A stretch of DNA of 21,359 nucleotides from a virus: IMG/VR virus record IMGVR_UViG_3300045135_001512, positions 1 through 21,359 of that record; one strand, written 5' to 3'. The notes under the pieces are model-generated. The model had not been told where the DNA came from. It ran no database searches and was given only the letters and a program-made list of their open reading frames with translations. This document shows positions 15,123 through 21,266 of the stretch, one piece after another. Position 1 is the stretch's first letter; each line of letters starts with the position of its first letter. A program made the translations under genes and the position numbers.

Positions 15123-15387
15123 CTTTCTTTTTACCTAAACGTTTTCTAACTATATTCTGTGTAGTTTTCATTTTACGAGCATAACCTGGGTTTTTACCTC
15201 TGTTAAATACTATTTGTTGATTTAAACTACTTATAATTCTAGACAAGTTACCTTTACGTGATTTTATAAGCCAACTAGCCAAACCTGACGCTGACAAGCT
15301 TTTAAACTTACCTTTAGCATCTGGCGCGTCTGAGTGTTTAAAATCACCCATACGTTTTTTAAATGGATTATTGCCTTGTGTATACAT
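15115..15387 (-). CDS. Small basic protein, MYxQxxNPFKK type
   Basis: This 90-residue basic protein starts MYTQGNNPFKK, sharing the MYxQxxNPFKK opening with the gene at 13855-14139. The core FKSLSASGLASWLIKSRKGN (28-47) followed by LSRIISSLNQQIVFNRGKN looks like a small helical domain that I recall from marine phage mini-proteins. The C-terminus is very basic (RKRLGKKKDE). No enzyme motif or membrane segment is seen. It begins immediately after the stop of the 52-residue gene and overlaps the 55-residue gene by eight bases. Predicted role: nucleic-acid binding or virion cargo, by charge and neighbours. Function is not established. Confidence 0.6.
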   Translation of the reverse strand: MYTQGNNPFKKRMGDFKHSDAPDAKGKFKSLSASGLASWLIKSRKGNLSRIISSLNQQIVFNRGKNPGYARKMKTTQNIVRKRLGKKKDE

Positions 15388-15546
15388 TTAGCACTTACCT
15401 TGTCTTTGCGTTCTAGACGCCCACATATTAGCATATGCAGAAGGGTATACTTTGAATTTTCTTTTTGCAGCAGCTTTACAACTAGCGCTAAGCTTAGCTA
15501 AAGCTGGTGACTTTTTTAATTTTAATGCTGATGCTTTGTTTTTCAT
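15388..15546 (-). CDS. Tiny basic protein with CKAAAKRKFKVYPSAYAN motif
   Basis: A complete 52-residue frame starts with ATG at 15546-15544 and ends with TAA at 15390-15388. It reads MKNKASALKLKKSPALAKLS, then CKAAAKRKFKVYPSAYANMW and an RTQRQGKC end. The CKAAAKRKFKVYPSAYAN stretch is a known-looking module of small phage proteins from marine viruses and cyanophages, seen here near the C-terminus. The start contains the SPA form of the SPxK tag shared with other basic genes. There are two Cys. It is separated from its neighbours by 1 and 0 bases, which supports expression. Function is unknown. Confidence 0.7.
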   Translation of the reverse strand: MKNKASALKLKKSPALAKLSASCKAAAKRKFKVYPSAYANMWASRTQRQGKC

Positions 15547-15547
15547 A

Positions 15548-15868
15548 TTAGAATTTTGGATTTATTGCAAAATTTATCATTTTATTTAAAAGACCTGGGC
15601 CTTTTTTCTTTTTCTTTTTCTTTTTCTTTTTATCTTTTTCAACAACCTCTGCTTTTACAGGTTTTACAGCTGCCATACCTTCTAAAAACCCTAGTGCAGC
15701 TTCACCAACAATTGAAGTAGGTTCTTCTTTACTCATCATACCAGCAGCTTCCAATAAAACAGCGTCAGGATTTATGCGAGAGTTTCTAGCTGTAGCTATA
15801 TTTTTTACAGGAGATTTACCAGGATAAGTAAAACCTTTCATTTTAAATGGGCCTTTTTTAGTTTTCAT
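15548..15868 (-). CDS. Tagged basic protein, FKMKGF...SPVK type, with poly-Lys run
   Basis: This 106-residue protein opens MKTKKGPFKMKGFTYPGKSP, sharing FKMKGF and the SPVK element with the genes at 15871-16446 and 16837-17451. Residues 30-75 are a more neutral, Ala/Met/Glu-containing helix region (NPDAVLLEAAGMMSKEEP, then GEAALGFLEGMAAV). A ten-lysine run follows at about residues 80-89, encoded by a hexanucleotide-like repeat at 15602-15631, then GPGLLNKMINFAINPKF. The neutral helix makes it the least basic of the tagged set. It is spaced 1-2 bases from its neighbours. The tag suggests a common fate such as virion packaging or common partner binding. Confidence 0.65.
   Translation of the reverse strand: MKTKKGPFKMKGFTYPGKSPVKNIATARNSRINPDAVLLEAAGMMSKEEPTSIVGEAALGFLEGMAAVKPVKAEVVEKDKKKKKKKKKKGPGLLNKMINFAINPKF
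15602..15631 (-). repeat. Hexanucleotide microsatellite coding for ten lysines
   Basis: On the minus strand this is AAAAAG repeated four times followed by six A bases, encoding ten consecutive Lys codons. It lies inside the tagged basic gene at 15548-15868. The perfect hexamer makes it liable to slippage that adds or removes two lysines without a frameshift. Confidence 0.85.
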
Positions 15869-15870
15869 AA

Positions 15871-16446
15871 TTATCTCTTTTTTCTTCTGACTCTTGTTAT
15901 TAAATCACGTTCTTGCTGAAAAGTCATTTTTCCTTTCATTTTAGGATTAGCATCTGCAGTACCCATTGTACCCATCATCATACCTGCAATACCTGTAGCT
16001 CTTTTACCAGCAATCTTACCAAAACCTTTAGCTACATTTTTAAAGTTTCTAAAAATTCTACGACCAAAACTTGTTGGTTTTTTATTTAAAATATCTTTCA
16101 TTTTACGCGCTTGGTCAGCTTTATAACTCATTTTGTTTGAAAAGTTTTTGTAATTTATTTCTTTTCCTTTTGCAGTCATGTCACCACCAAGATGGCCAGG
16201 CTTTAAAGGTCCTAGCTTAACTTTTCTACCTACAGTGCCTGTTGCTTTTTGAGCGTCAATTTTAGGTGTAGCAAAAGTTGCAGATTTTCCTCTTACAGCT
16301 TGGTTTAACTTGTCGTTAAGAGTCATATCTACTTTTCCAGCTGCAGAATAAATATTCCTAACATTTTTAGCTTTTTTGTTTTGTTTTACAGGCGAATTAC
16401 CAAATCCTGAAAAACCTTTCATTTTAAAACTACTTTCTTTTTTCAT
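15871..16446 (-). CDS. Tagged basic protein, FKMKGFSGFG...SPVK type
   Basis: The start at 16446 is preferred over one 78 bases upstream, because it gives MKKESSFKMKGFSGFGNSPV, nearly identical to the start of the gene at 16837-17451, and leaves a normal 13-base gap to the upstream gene instead of a long overlap. The 191-residue product is very basic. After the tag it contains a Lys-rich linker, a region with GPLKPGHLGGDMTAKGKEIN and helices FRNFKNVAKGFGKIAGKRAT. A Met/Gly stretch (AGMMMGTMG) leads to the basic end RVRRKKR. No enzyme motif is seen. The protein-level identity of the tag despite synonymous base changes points to selection for the peptide itself. Confidence 0.6.
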   Translation of the reverse strand: MKKESSFKMKGFSGFGNSPVKQNKKAKNVRNIYSAAGKVDMTLNDKLNQAVRGKSATFATPKIDAQKATGTVGRKVKLGPLKPGHLGGDMTAKGKEINYKNFSNKMSYKADQARKMKDILNKKPTSFGRRIFRNFKNVAKGFGKIAGKRATGIAGMMMGTMGTADANPKMKGKMTFQQERDLITRVRRKKR

Positions 16447-16459
16447 ATTTTTATATTTT

Positions 16460-16834
16460 TTAACATTTCCACCTACGTCTAGCTGCTTTACCTCTTTCGC
16501 CAGTCCAACCTTTTGATCTTGCACAAAATGATTTTCTACGCTTAGCAGCTTTACTACCAGGTTTTACGTCGCCTGTTACGGCTGTTTTTAATTTACTACC
16601 AGGGTTTTTACGTCTATACTCTGCAACACCTTTACTTGTCATACCTGCTCCTTCTTCTACAGTTCTAAAGTTTCTACCTTTACCTTTAGTTGTTTTTCTT
16701 GGCTCATTACTTTTCATTAAAGGTGAACCTAAGTTTCTACGTCTACCACAGCTAGAAACAGGAAAAGGGTTACCGCTCTGAACGTAACCCTGAGACTTAT
16801 TAAACATTTTGTTTTGCATTGGTGATCCTGGCAT
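16460..16834 (-). CDS. DUF6321-type basic protein
   Basis: This 124-residue protein ends in a domain I recognise as DUF6321-like: EEGAGMTSKGVAEYRRKNPG (60-79), KLKTAV, then KPGSKAAKRRKSFCARS (91-107) and the end RRRWKC. From memory it is common in cyanophage and marine phage genomes. The N-terminal half has two tag-like motifs: MPGSPMQNK at the start and GNPFPVSSCGRRRNLGSPLMKS at 21-42, the second related to the NPF and SP elements of its neighbours. Cys lie at 29, 104 and 124. It is strongly basic (Arg/Lys). It lies between two FKMKGF-tagged genes, 2 bases after one and 13 before the other. Function is unknown; nucleic-acid or virion association is a guess from charge. Confidence 0.75.
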   Translation of the reverse strand: MPGSPMQNKMFNKSQGYVQSGNPFPVSSCGRRRNLGSPLMKSNEPRKTTKGKGRNFRTVEEGAGMTSKGVAEYRRKNPGSKLKTAVTGDVKPGSKAAKRRKSFCARSKGWTGERGKAARRRWKC

Positions 16835-16836
16835 TG

Positions 16837-17451
16837 TTATAATCTATTTCTGTTAGGATTTTTTCTTTTTCTTTTAATATTACCTATAACTTTTTTAGCT
16901 TTATCTCTTACGCCTCTTCCTATACCAGATAATACTCCTCCTCCAAAAGATAACCCCGCTACTTTTGCCGCAGCTCCGGCTGCTGCTGGAAATGCTGCAG
17001 CTGCCATAAGTGCTCCTGCTGTTGGTAAAGCAACTTGAACAAGATCACGCCCTGTTTCTCTTAAGTTAGATTTAAGTTTTGCACGTCTTTGCTTACGAGT
17101 AGTTTGGCTAATTATTCCTCCTGCAGGAACATGTTTTTTAAATCTTCCTCCTTCATAAATATCAGCCCCTGACTTTGGACTTTGTCTTTTAGTAATAGTA
17201 GCTCCTCTAACTCCTTTTTTAAATTCACGTGTTACAGTATCACCACTTCTTTTTGTTTTAGTAGTTTTAAAAGCTTTTTTCTTACCAGGCTTGAACTCTT
17301 TAACTTTTCTTACAGTACCATCTCTTCTTGTTCTAGTAACTGTTTTACCACCTGTATCTTTATTTATAGTTACTGTTTTTTTCTTTGCAGGTGATTCTTC
17401 AGTCCCAAAACCACTGAAGCCTTTCATTTTAAATGTTGATTCTTTTTTCAT
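16837..17451 (-). CDS. Tagged basic protein with Ala/Gly-rich hydrophobic segment
   Basis: This 204-residue protein begins MKKESTFKMKGFSGFGTEES, the same tag as the gene at 15871-16446 with synonymous changes (for example GGT TTT TCA versus GGC TTC AGT). Residues 25-130 are a Lys/Arg/Thr-rich, low-complexity region with repeated KTVTRTRRDGTVRKV-like strands. Residues 137-178 form an Ala/Gly-rich hydrophobic stretch (ALPTAGALMAAAAFPAAAG onward), followed by a basic tail (KRKRKNPNRNRL). The hydrophobic stretch might touch membrane, so a role in DNA ejection is possible but unproven. Its ATG overlaps the stop of the winged-helix-like gene by one base (TAATG). Confidence 0.65.
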   Translation of the reverse strand: MKKESTFKMKGFSGFGTEESPAKKKTVTINKDTGGKTVTRTRRDGTVRKVKEFKPGKKKAFKTTKTKRSGDTVTREFKKGVRGATITKRQSPKSGADIYEGGRFKKHVPAGGIISQTTRKQRRAKLKSNLRETGRDLVQVALPTAGALMAAAAFPAAAGAAAKVAGLSFGGGVLSGIGRGVRDKAKKVIGNIKRKRKNPNRNRL

Positions 17452-17891
17452 TATCTATTTTTATCTTTAATCATATCATCTATAGCTTTATTATAAACCT
17501 TGTCTGTATACGATTTGTTATTATAGAATATACTTCTTTCTGACGTAGGCATATCTTCTTCACCTAATAGTATTCTATATATACGATTAATTAATTGTTT
17601 ACATCTATATGATGTTTTATACACACTATATTTTATAGTGGTACGGTTTCTATGTCTCCACACGTCTATCCATCCTTGTTGTCTAAGCCTGTCCCATCTG
17701 GCTTTATCCCAAGAAAATGTATATACTCCGTCCATGAAATCTTTTCGTGTGAATCTTCCTTCACAATCTAAATAAAATAAAAGTTCTAAGTCTGCGTCTA
17801 ATATCCCGTAAGTCTTACAAGCCCACTTTCGTGTGAGCCTGTAATACTTAAGGATATTCATTTCACGCAAATCTTGCGCGGTTAATCTCAA
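17451..17891 (-). CDS. Winged-helix-like DNA-binding protein
   Basis: This 146-residue protein starts MRLTAQDLREMNILKYYRLT and has a helix-turn-helix-like core: ADLELLFYLDCEGRFTRKDF (33-52), then SWDKARWDRLRQQGWIDVWR (60-79). A wing-like strand RNRTTIKYSVYKTS (81-94) and a basic helix KQLINRIYRILLG follow. This layout resembles MarR/PadR-type winged helices, where the first helix, recognition helix and wing come in this order. It may regulate late genes or contact DNA in the particle. From memory, the sequence is well conserved in marine phages next to structural genes. Six bases separate it from the beta-rich gene upstream, and its stop overlaps the next start (TAATG). Confidence 0.6.
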   Translation of the reverse strand: MRLTAQDLREMNILKYYRLTRKWACKTYGILDADLELLFYLDCEGRFTRKDFMDGVYTFSWDKARWDRLRQQGWIDVWRHRNRTTIKYSVYKTSYRCKQLINRIYRILLGEEDMPTSERSIFYNNKSYTDKVYNKAIDDMIKDKNR

Positions 17892-17897
17892 TTGCTA

Positions 17898-18596
17898 TTA
17901 AGATACAGCTAAAGATGCAGCAGTGTCAAACATACCTGTAATGTGCCACGCATCTCCTTCATAAACACACTCGAAGAAATCTCCAAGTTCAAATTTATTA
18001 GAAGCAACTACAGCACTAGATGTACCTGTATGCTCTACAGTATCACCAGCTTGAAGAGTAACTCCATAAAAAGCACCAGCGATAGTAATAGTATGAGCGC
18101 CAGAAGCTGCTTCACATACAAACTTATAGTTAGCTCCATCTACAGGAGATGAAGGTAATGTAATTGTAGAGTTACCACCAGTTGTTGGAACTAATACAAC
18201 ACTACCAGATTGAGCGTTTGTAACAGTAATATCATCAGAACTAAATGCAGCATCGATAATATTTTTAAACGTACCAGCACCTGAATCTACAGATATAGAA
18301 GATACAGCAGTAATTTCTGGTAAGAAGTAAGTTGAGTTTTGATCATCAGCAATAACTGTCATACCCGCTCTACCGTTAGATATAGCTGCAGCTAGTTGCT
18401 CCATAACATACTCTTCTTTTCCAGCTGAAACAGTTAAAACAACAGCATCTGTACTAGTTGCAGTAGCAGAAGCTCCTTGTCCTAAAAATCTTAGTGTAAC
18501 GGCTGTAGTAGAAGAAGACATGCTAGATAAATTATTTGCGTAATTTGCATAAGAGGTGTTAGACCCATTATGAAATACTAACATATTCATTGACAT
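17898..18596 (-). CDS. Probable virion protein, beta-rich, decoration-like
   Basis: This 232-residue protein is rich in Ser, Thr, Ala and Val with few basic residues, unlike its neighbours. It opens MSMNMLVFHNGSNTSYANYA. The middle reads as beta strands with repeated Thr/Ser/Gly (SGSVVLVPTTGGNSTITLPS), and the end, HTITIAGAFYGVTLQAGDTV..FFECVYEGDAWHITGMF, looks like the beta sandwich of phage surface or decoration proteins. No signal peptide or membrane segment. It is preceded by the 75-base gap after groES. Starts at Met3 or Met5 are possible; Met1 is chosen as the longest. The virion role is inferred from composition and position. Confidence 0.5.
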   Translation of the reverse strand: MSMNMLVFHNGSNTSYANYANNLSSMSSSTTAVTLRFLGQGASATATSTDAVVLTVSAGKEEYVMEQLAAAISNGRAGMTVIADDQNSTYFLPEITAVSSISVDSGAGTFKNIIDAAFSSDDITVTNAQSGSVVLVPTTGGNSTITLPSSPVDGANYKFVCEAASGAHTITIAGAFYGVTLQAGDTVEHTGTSSAVVASNKFELGDFFECVYEGDAWHITGMFDTAASLAVS

Positions 18597-18671
18597 TTTT
18601 TTAATTTTTTTAGTTAATAATTAGTTTAATTTACGATTTTAGGTTTTTGGTTTAAGGCTTAGGGTTTGTGT
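18597..18671 (-). other. AT-rich intergenic leader
   Basis: This 75-base gap between groES and the beta-rich virion gene contains no gene. On the minus strand it holds A/C-rich repeats of the AAACC/CCTAA kind (AACCCTAAGCCTTAAACCA) and an AT-rich end (AACTAATTATTAACTAAAAAAA). I see no strong hairpin, terminator or consensus promoter. It may carry the promoter of the virion block. Confidence 0.4.
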
Positions 18672-18929
18672 CTAGTCTATCAATACTACATCACCTGAAC
18701 GGATAACATAGTAAAGAGTTTCTTTATACTGAACACCATGCCCAGCATGTTTATCATAATAAACAACATCGTTGTTTTTTATTCCTTGTACAAGGTTACC
18801 AATTGATATTACTTTGGCCTTTATATACCTATTGTCCGCATCTACATCTTCAGTCAATATAAGTCCACCAATTTTTTTTGGCCCTTGTTTTATTTTTTCT
18901 ACGATTATATAATTGTTAACTGCTTGCAT
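18672..18929 (-). CDS. groES: GroES co-chaperonin (Cpn10)
   Basis: This 85-residue protein has the Cpn10 pattern: MQAVNNYIIVEKIK at the N-terminus, a mobile-loop region KKIGGLILTEDV (18-29) with GGLILTE matching the GroES loop motif 'GGIVLT', then KAKVISIGN (37-45), GIKNNDVVYYDKHAGHGV and a C-terminal strand ending SGDVVLID. It is slightly shorter than bacterial GroES (about 95-97). The protein caps a GroEL ring during folding. Its start lies inside the groEL 3' end, a 14-base overlap, giving the order groEL-groES, opposite to bacteria. AGAGG lies just before the ATG but too close for a classic ribosome binding site. Confidence 0.85.
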   Translation of the reverse strand: MQAVNNYIIVEKIKQGPKKIGGLILTEDVDADNRYIKAKVISIGNLVQGIKNNDVVYYDKHAGHGVQYKETLYYVIRSGDVVLID

Positions 18930-20487
18930 TTCCTCTCATGTTTGAAATTATACAATCAGCGGATATAATAGTAGTTACAACACTTACCGCATTTTTAAGT
19001 GCTGACTTAGTTACAAGCACTGGATCTATAATACCTTCTTGTATCATGTTGCACTCAGTGTTGTATTTTACATTTACACCTATACCATCTGTAGGCTCTG
19101 CAGCTCTATATATACCAGCATTATCTAATATAGTTTGGTATGGTGATCTTATTGCGTTTAGCAATATTTTTTCAGCTTTGTTGTCTACATTGTAAACTAC
19201 GTTCTGCGCAGCGTTTAACAACGCAATACCACCGCCAGGTACAATACCTTCTTTTAAAGCAGCTTTAGTAGCGTATATAGCATCTTCAACTCTGTCTTTC
19301 TTTTCTTTTAATTCTACTTTAGTTGCTGCGCCTACACGTACCATACCTACTTTACCTGATAACATAGCTAAACGATCTTGTATTTTTTTCTTCATAAAAG
19401 CATCTTTTTCCTTTTTTATTGCTTTTTTTACGTTTTCAATACGATCTTGTAAGTCTATATCTAAATCTAGCGTAGTAATTACAGTATTTTTGCTATTTGT
19501 AACGGCTTTATCAGCTTGACCAAGGCAATCAACAGTAATTAAGTCCATATCATCGCCTAATTCTTCATTTATTACTGTCGCGCCAGTTAAAAATGCCAAA
19601 TCTTGCACTGTATCTTGCTTAGTTGGGCCAAAACCTGGTAAATCTACTATATTTACCTTAATATTACCCTTAACTTTATTCATTAAAAGCGCTGATTTTA
19701 CACCATCATCAACTTTTGCAACAATAAGCAGCTCTTTTTTGTTCTTTATGACGTGTTCTAGTATAGGTTGTATCTTACGTATGTTAGGTATTTCGCTACC
19801 TACGATCAAAACTAGTGGTTCTTCAAGTACAGCTTCATGTTTTTCAGTGTCTGTAACAAAATGTGGTGATATTAAAGGGCAGTCAAACTGTACACCATCA
19901 ACAATGTCAACATATGTTTTTTCAGTTTCTGAGTTTTCCATGAAAACTACACCATCTTTACCAACTTTATTGTAAGCTTCTGCTATAATTATACCTAAAT
20001 CACGGTCGTTATTACAACTTATACTACTTACATCTTCTAGCATACTACCTTCTACATCTATAGCAGTGTCTGTAAGGTATGTATTTACTCTTTCTAAAGC
20101 AGAGTTAATACCATCTTTAATATCTCTTATAGAAATATCTTTATATTCTTCTTTATTTACTTCTTTTATCAGTGCTTCAGCAAGAACGGTAGCTGTAGTA
20201 GTACCGTCACCTGCTTCTTTCACTGTATTTTGCGCTGCCTGCTTAATAAGCATAGCACCTAGGTTTTCAACCGGGTCATATAAGACAACAGATTCAGCTA
20301 CTGTTACTCCGTCTTTTGTAATGACCGGGTTGCCTCGTGCATCTTCATAGATCACACATTTCCCAGAAGCACCAAGGGTAGATTTAACTGCTTGAGCAAG
20401 TTTATCTACACCTGCAATTATTTTTGATTTAGCGTCTTGACCAAAGTTTAATTCTTTGATAAGATCACTCGGGTGATTATATTCCAT
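18916..20487 (-). CDS. groEL: GroEL chaperonin (Cpn60)
   Basis: This 523-residue protein is a complete group I chaperonin. The ATP motif GDGTTT is at 93-98, GVTVAE at 60-65 and VEDA with the catalytic Asp (D402, equivalent to E. coli D398) at 400-403. The hinge motif GIVPGGG at 414-420 and a DPVLVTKSALKNA end (488-500) are present. The apical domain (about 195-330) shows PHFVTD at 208-213 in place of E. coli SPYFIN, so two of three substrate-contact aromatics (Y199, Y203) are changed while Phe remains. The Gly/Met-rich C-terminal tail of bacterial GroEL is missing, ending MRGNASS. It probably folds phage virion proteins. groES follows with a 14-base overlap. Confidence 0.95.
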   Translation of the reverse strand: MEYNHPSDLIKELNFGQDAKSKIIAGVDKLAQAVKSTLGASGKCVIYEDARGNPVITKDGVTVAESVVLYDPVENLGAMLIKQAAQNTVKEAGDGTTTATVLAEALIKEVNKEEYKDISIRDIKDGINSALERVNTYLTDTAIDVEGSMLEDVSSISCNNDRDLGIIIAEAYNKVGKDGVVFMENSETEKTYVDIVDGVQFDCPLISPHFVTDTEKHEAVLEEPLVLIVGSEIPNIRKIQPILEHVIKNKKELLIVAKVDDGVKSALLMNKVKGNIKVNIVDLPGFGPTKQDTVQDLAFLTGATVINEELGDDMDLITVDCLGQADKAVTNSKNTVITTLDLDIDLQDRIENVKKAIKKEKDAFMKKKIQDRLAMLSGKVGMVRVGAATKVELKEKKDRVEDAIYATKAALKEGIVPGGGIALLNAAQNVVYNVDNKAEKILLNAIRSPYQTILDNAGIYRAAEPTDGIGVNVKYNTECNMIQEGIIDPVLVTKSALKNAVSVVTTIISADCIISNMRGNASS

Positions 20488-20507
20488 TTAATTAAATTTA
20501 TTTTAGT

Positions 20508-20798
20508 TTATTCAAACGTTTTTATTACTTTAGGTCCTGCCGCTGCTTCGATCTTCTTTTTAAAATGATCGATGCTACCATCAATTGCAGCTTCTGCACC
20601 TTCTACAGTTTCACGTCTGGTTACATCGTGCCATGTATTTTCATTTACATGTTTACACTCTGTTTGGTAAAATCCATTAGCAAGCTGTGTTATCCTCCAG
20701 TTCTTCTTATCTGCAAGATGTGTCCATTGCTCTAATGTTTTTTCACTTGGTTTTTGGTTGTACGATGCCGTACTCGTTTTGTAATATAAATAAGTCAT
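20508..20798 (-). CDS. Conserved small phage protein, function unknown
   Basis: This 96-residue protein starts MTYLYYKTSTASYNQKPSEK and has a beta-rich core: TLEQWTHLADKKNWRITQL, then NGFYQTECKHVNENTW. A helix with DGSIDHFKKKIEA (73-85) and the end GPKVIKTFE follow. I recall this family from uncultured marine phages, often upstream of a chaperonin or structural gene. No catalytic motif, signal peptide or membrane segment is seen. It starts 49 bases after the small basic gene, in an A/C-rich leader ending AAAAAAATG, and ends 20 bases before groEL, so it probably shares the chaperonin transcript. Function not known. Confidence 0.6.
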   Translation of the reverse strand: MTYLYYKTSTASYNQKPSEKTLEQWTHLADKKNWRITQLANGFYQTECKHVNENTWHDVTRRETVEGAEAAIDGSIDHFKKKIEAAAGPKVIKTFE

Positions 20799-20847
20799 TT
20801 TTTTGGTTTTATTTTGGTTAATATTCGACTTGGTTTAGGGTGTCTCC

Positions 20848-21087
20848 CTATTCGTTTCTCGTGCCTTTACCGAAGTTGCCACGATTATTTCTTATTGAAA
20901 CCCTTTTTACACTACCGGATTTAGTATGATGTAGATCACTATTAGAACTCTGGCCTAATCTTTGATTTTCTGCTTTTTTAGCTCTACGAGCTGGGGTTTT
21001 TGCAGTAGCAATATCTCTTGCTTTTTTAGCCGCAGCAGCTTTTCTACTTAGTTTTTGTTTTGTTAGTGTAAATGGTGATGATTTCAT
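20848..21087 (-). CDS. Small basic protein, SPF-tagged
   Basis: The start at 21087 (MKSSPFTLTK) is preferred over one nine codons upstream, because the extra residues are hydrophobic and unlike the family, while MKSSPF fits the SP-type openings of other basic genes in the window. The 79-residue product is basic: KAAAAKKARDIATAKTPARR (16-35), AKKAENQRLGQ, then SDLHHTKSGSVKRVSIRNNR (50-69) and GNFGKGTRNE. From memory, the NRGNFGKGTxNE end is a common signature of small phage proteins in marine metagenomes. It is the first gene after the 272-base non-coding region, so it may be the start of the late block. Function unknown. Confidence 0.6.
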   Translation of the reverse strand: MKSSPFTLTKQKLSRKAAAAKKARDIATAKTPARRAKKAENQRLGQSSNSDLHHTKSGSVKRVSIRNNRGNFGKGTRNE

Positions 21088-21125
21088 ATAGTATATGATT
21101 ACATAGTAAAACAATTATTTAAAAA

Positions 21126-21172
21126 GTGGACACAAGGCCCTTACTAGGTAACTATAATAGGCTAATGTCCAC
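21126..21172 (-). terminator. Possible terminator hairpin with T-tract
   Basis: GTGGACA (21126-21132) and TGTCCAC (21166-21172) are a perfect 7-base inverted repeat around a 33-base loop that can form a smaller TTAC/GTAA stem. On the minus strand it is followed by TTTTT. This would suit termination of genes upstream of the window, but the long loop makes it weak. It is also flanked by ACTTTTT on both sides, so it may be another kind of site. Confidence 0.4.
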
Positions 21173-21206
21173 AAAAAGTTATTATAAATTTTGGGATGTA
21201 GCGTAG

Positions 21207-21266
21207 CCCCCCTATATACCCACCTGTATACCCCAGCAAAAGCTGTTTTATTCTGGCCAGCCCCCC
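21207..21266 (-). other. G-rich tract, possible G-quadruplex
   Basis: On the minus strand four G-runs lie within 60 bases: GGGGGG, GGGG, GGG and GGGGGG, in an otherwise AT-rich region. The first loop is 26 bases and contains the palindrome CTGGCCAG (21253-21260) and a CAGC-TTTT-GCTG hairpin (21245-21234). The other loops are 9 and 6 bases. Folding as a quadruplex is possible but unusual because of the long first loop. Confidence 0.4.

Noticed and set aside
16447-16524. Longer start of the tagged gene, adding 26 residues
   Set aside because: The extra part overlaps the end of the DUF6321-like gene by 65 bases and does not match the tag family, which starts at MKKESSFKMKG.
18628-18671. Telomere-like TTTAGGGTTT-type repeat
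   Set aside because: Only imperfect, few copies in a short gap; more likely chance in an A/C-rich leader.
20836-20850. TAGGG/CCCTA hairpin at the end of the first small basic gene
   Set aside because: Five base pairs including the stop codon and no U-tract; too weak to call a terminator.
21191-21212. tRNA-like stretch GGGATGTAGCGTAGCCCC
   Set aside because: Only the D-arm resemblance is present; no anticodon arm, T-arm or matching acceptor stem follows.
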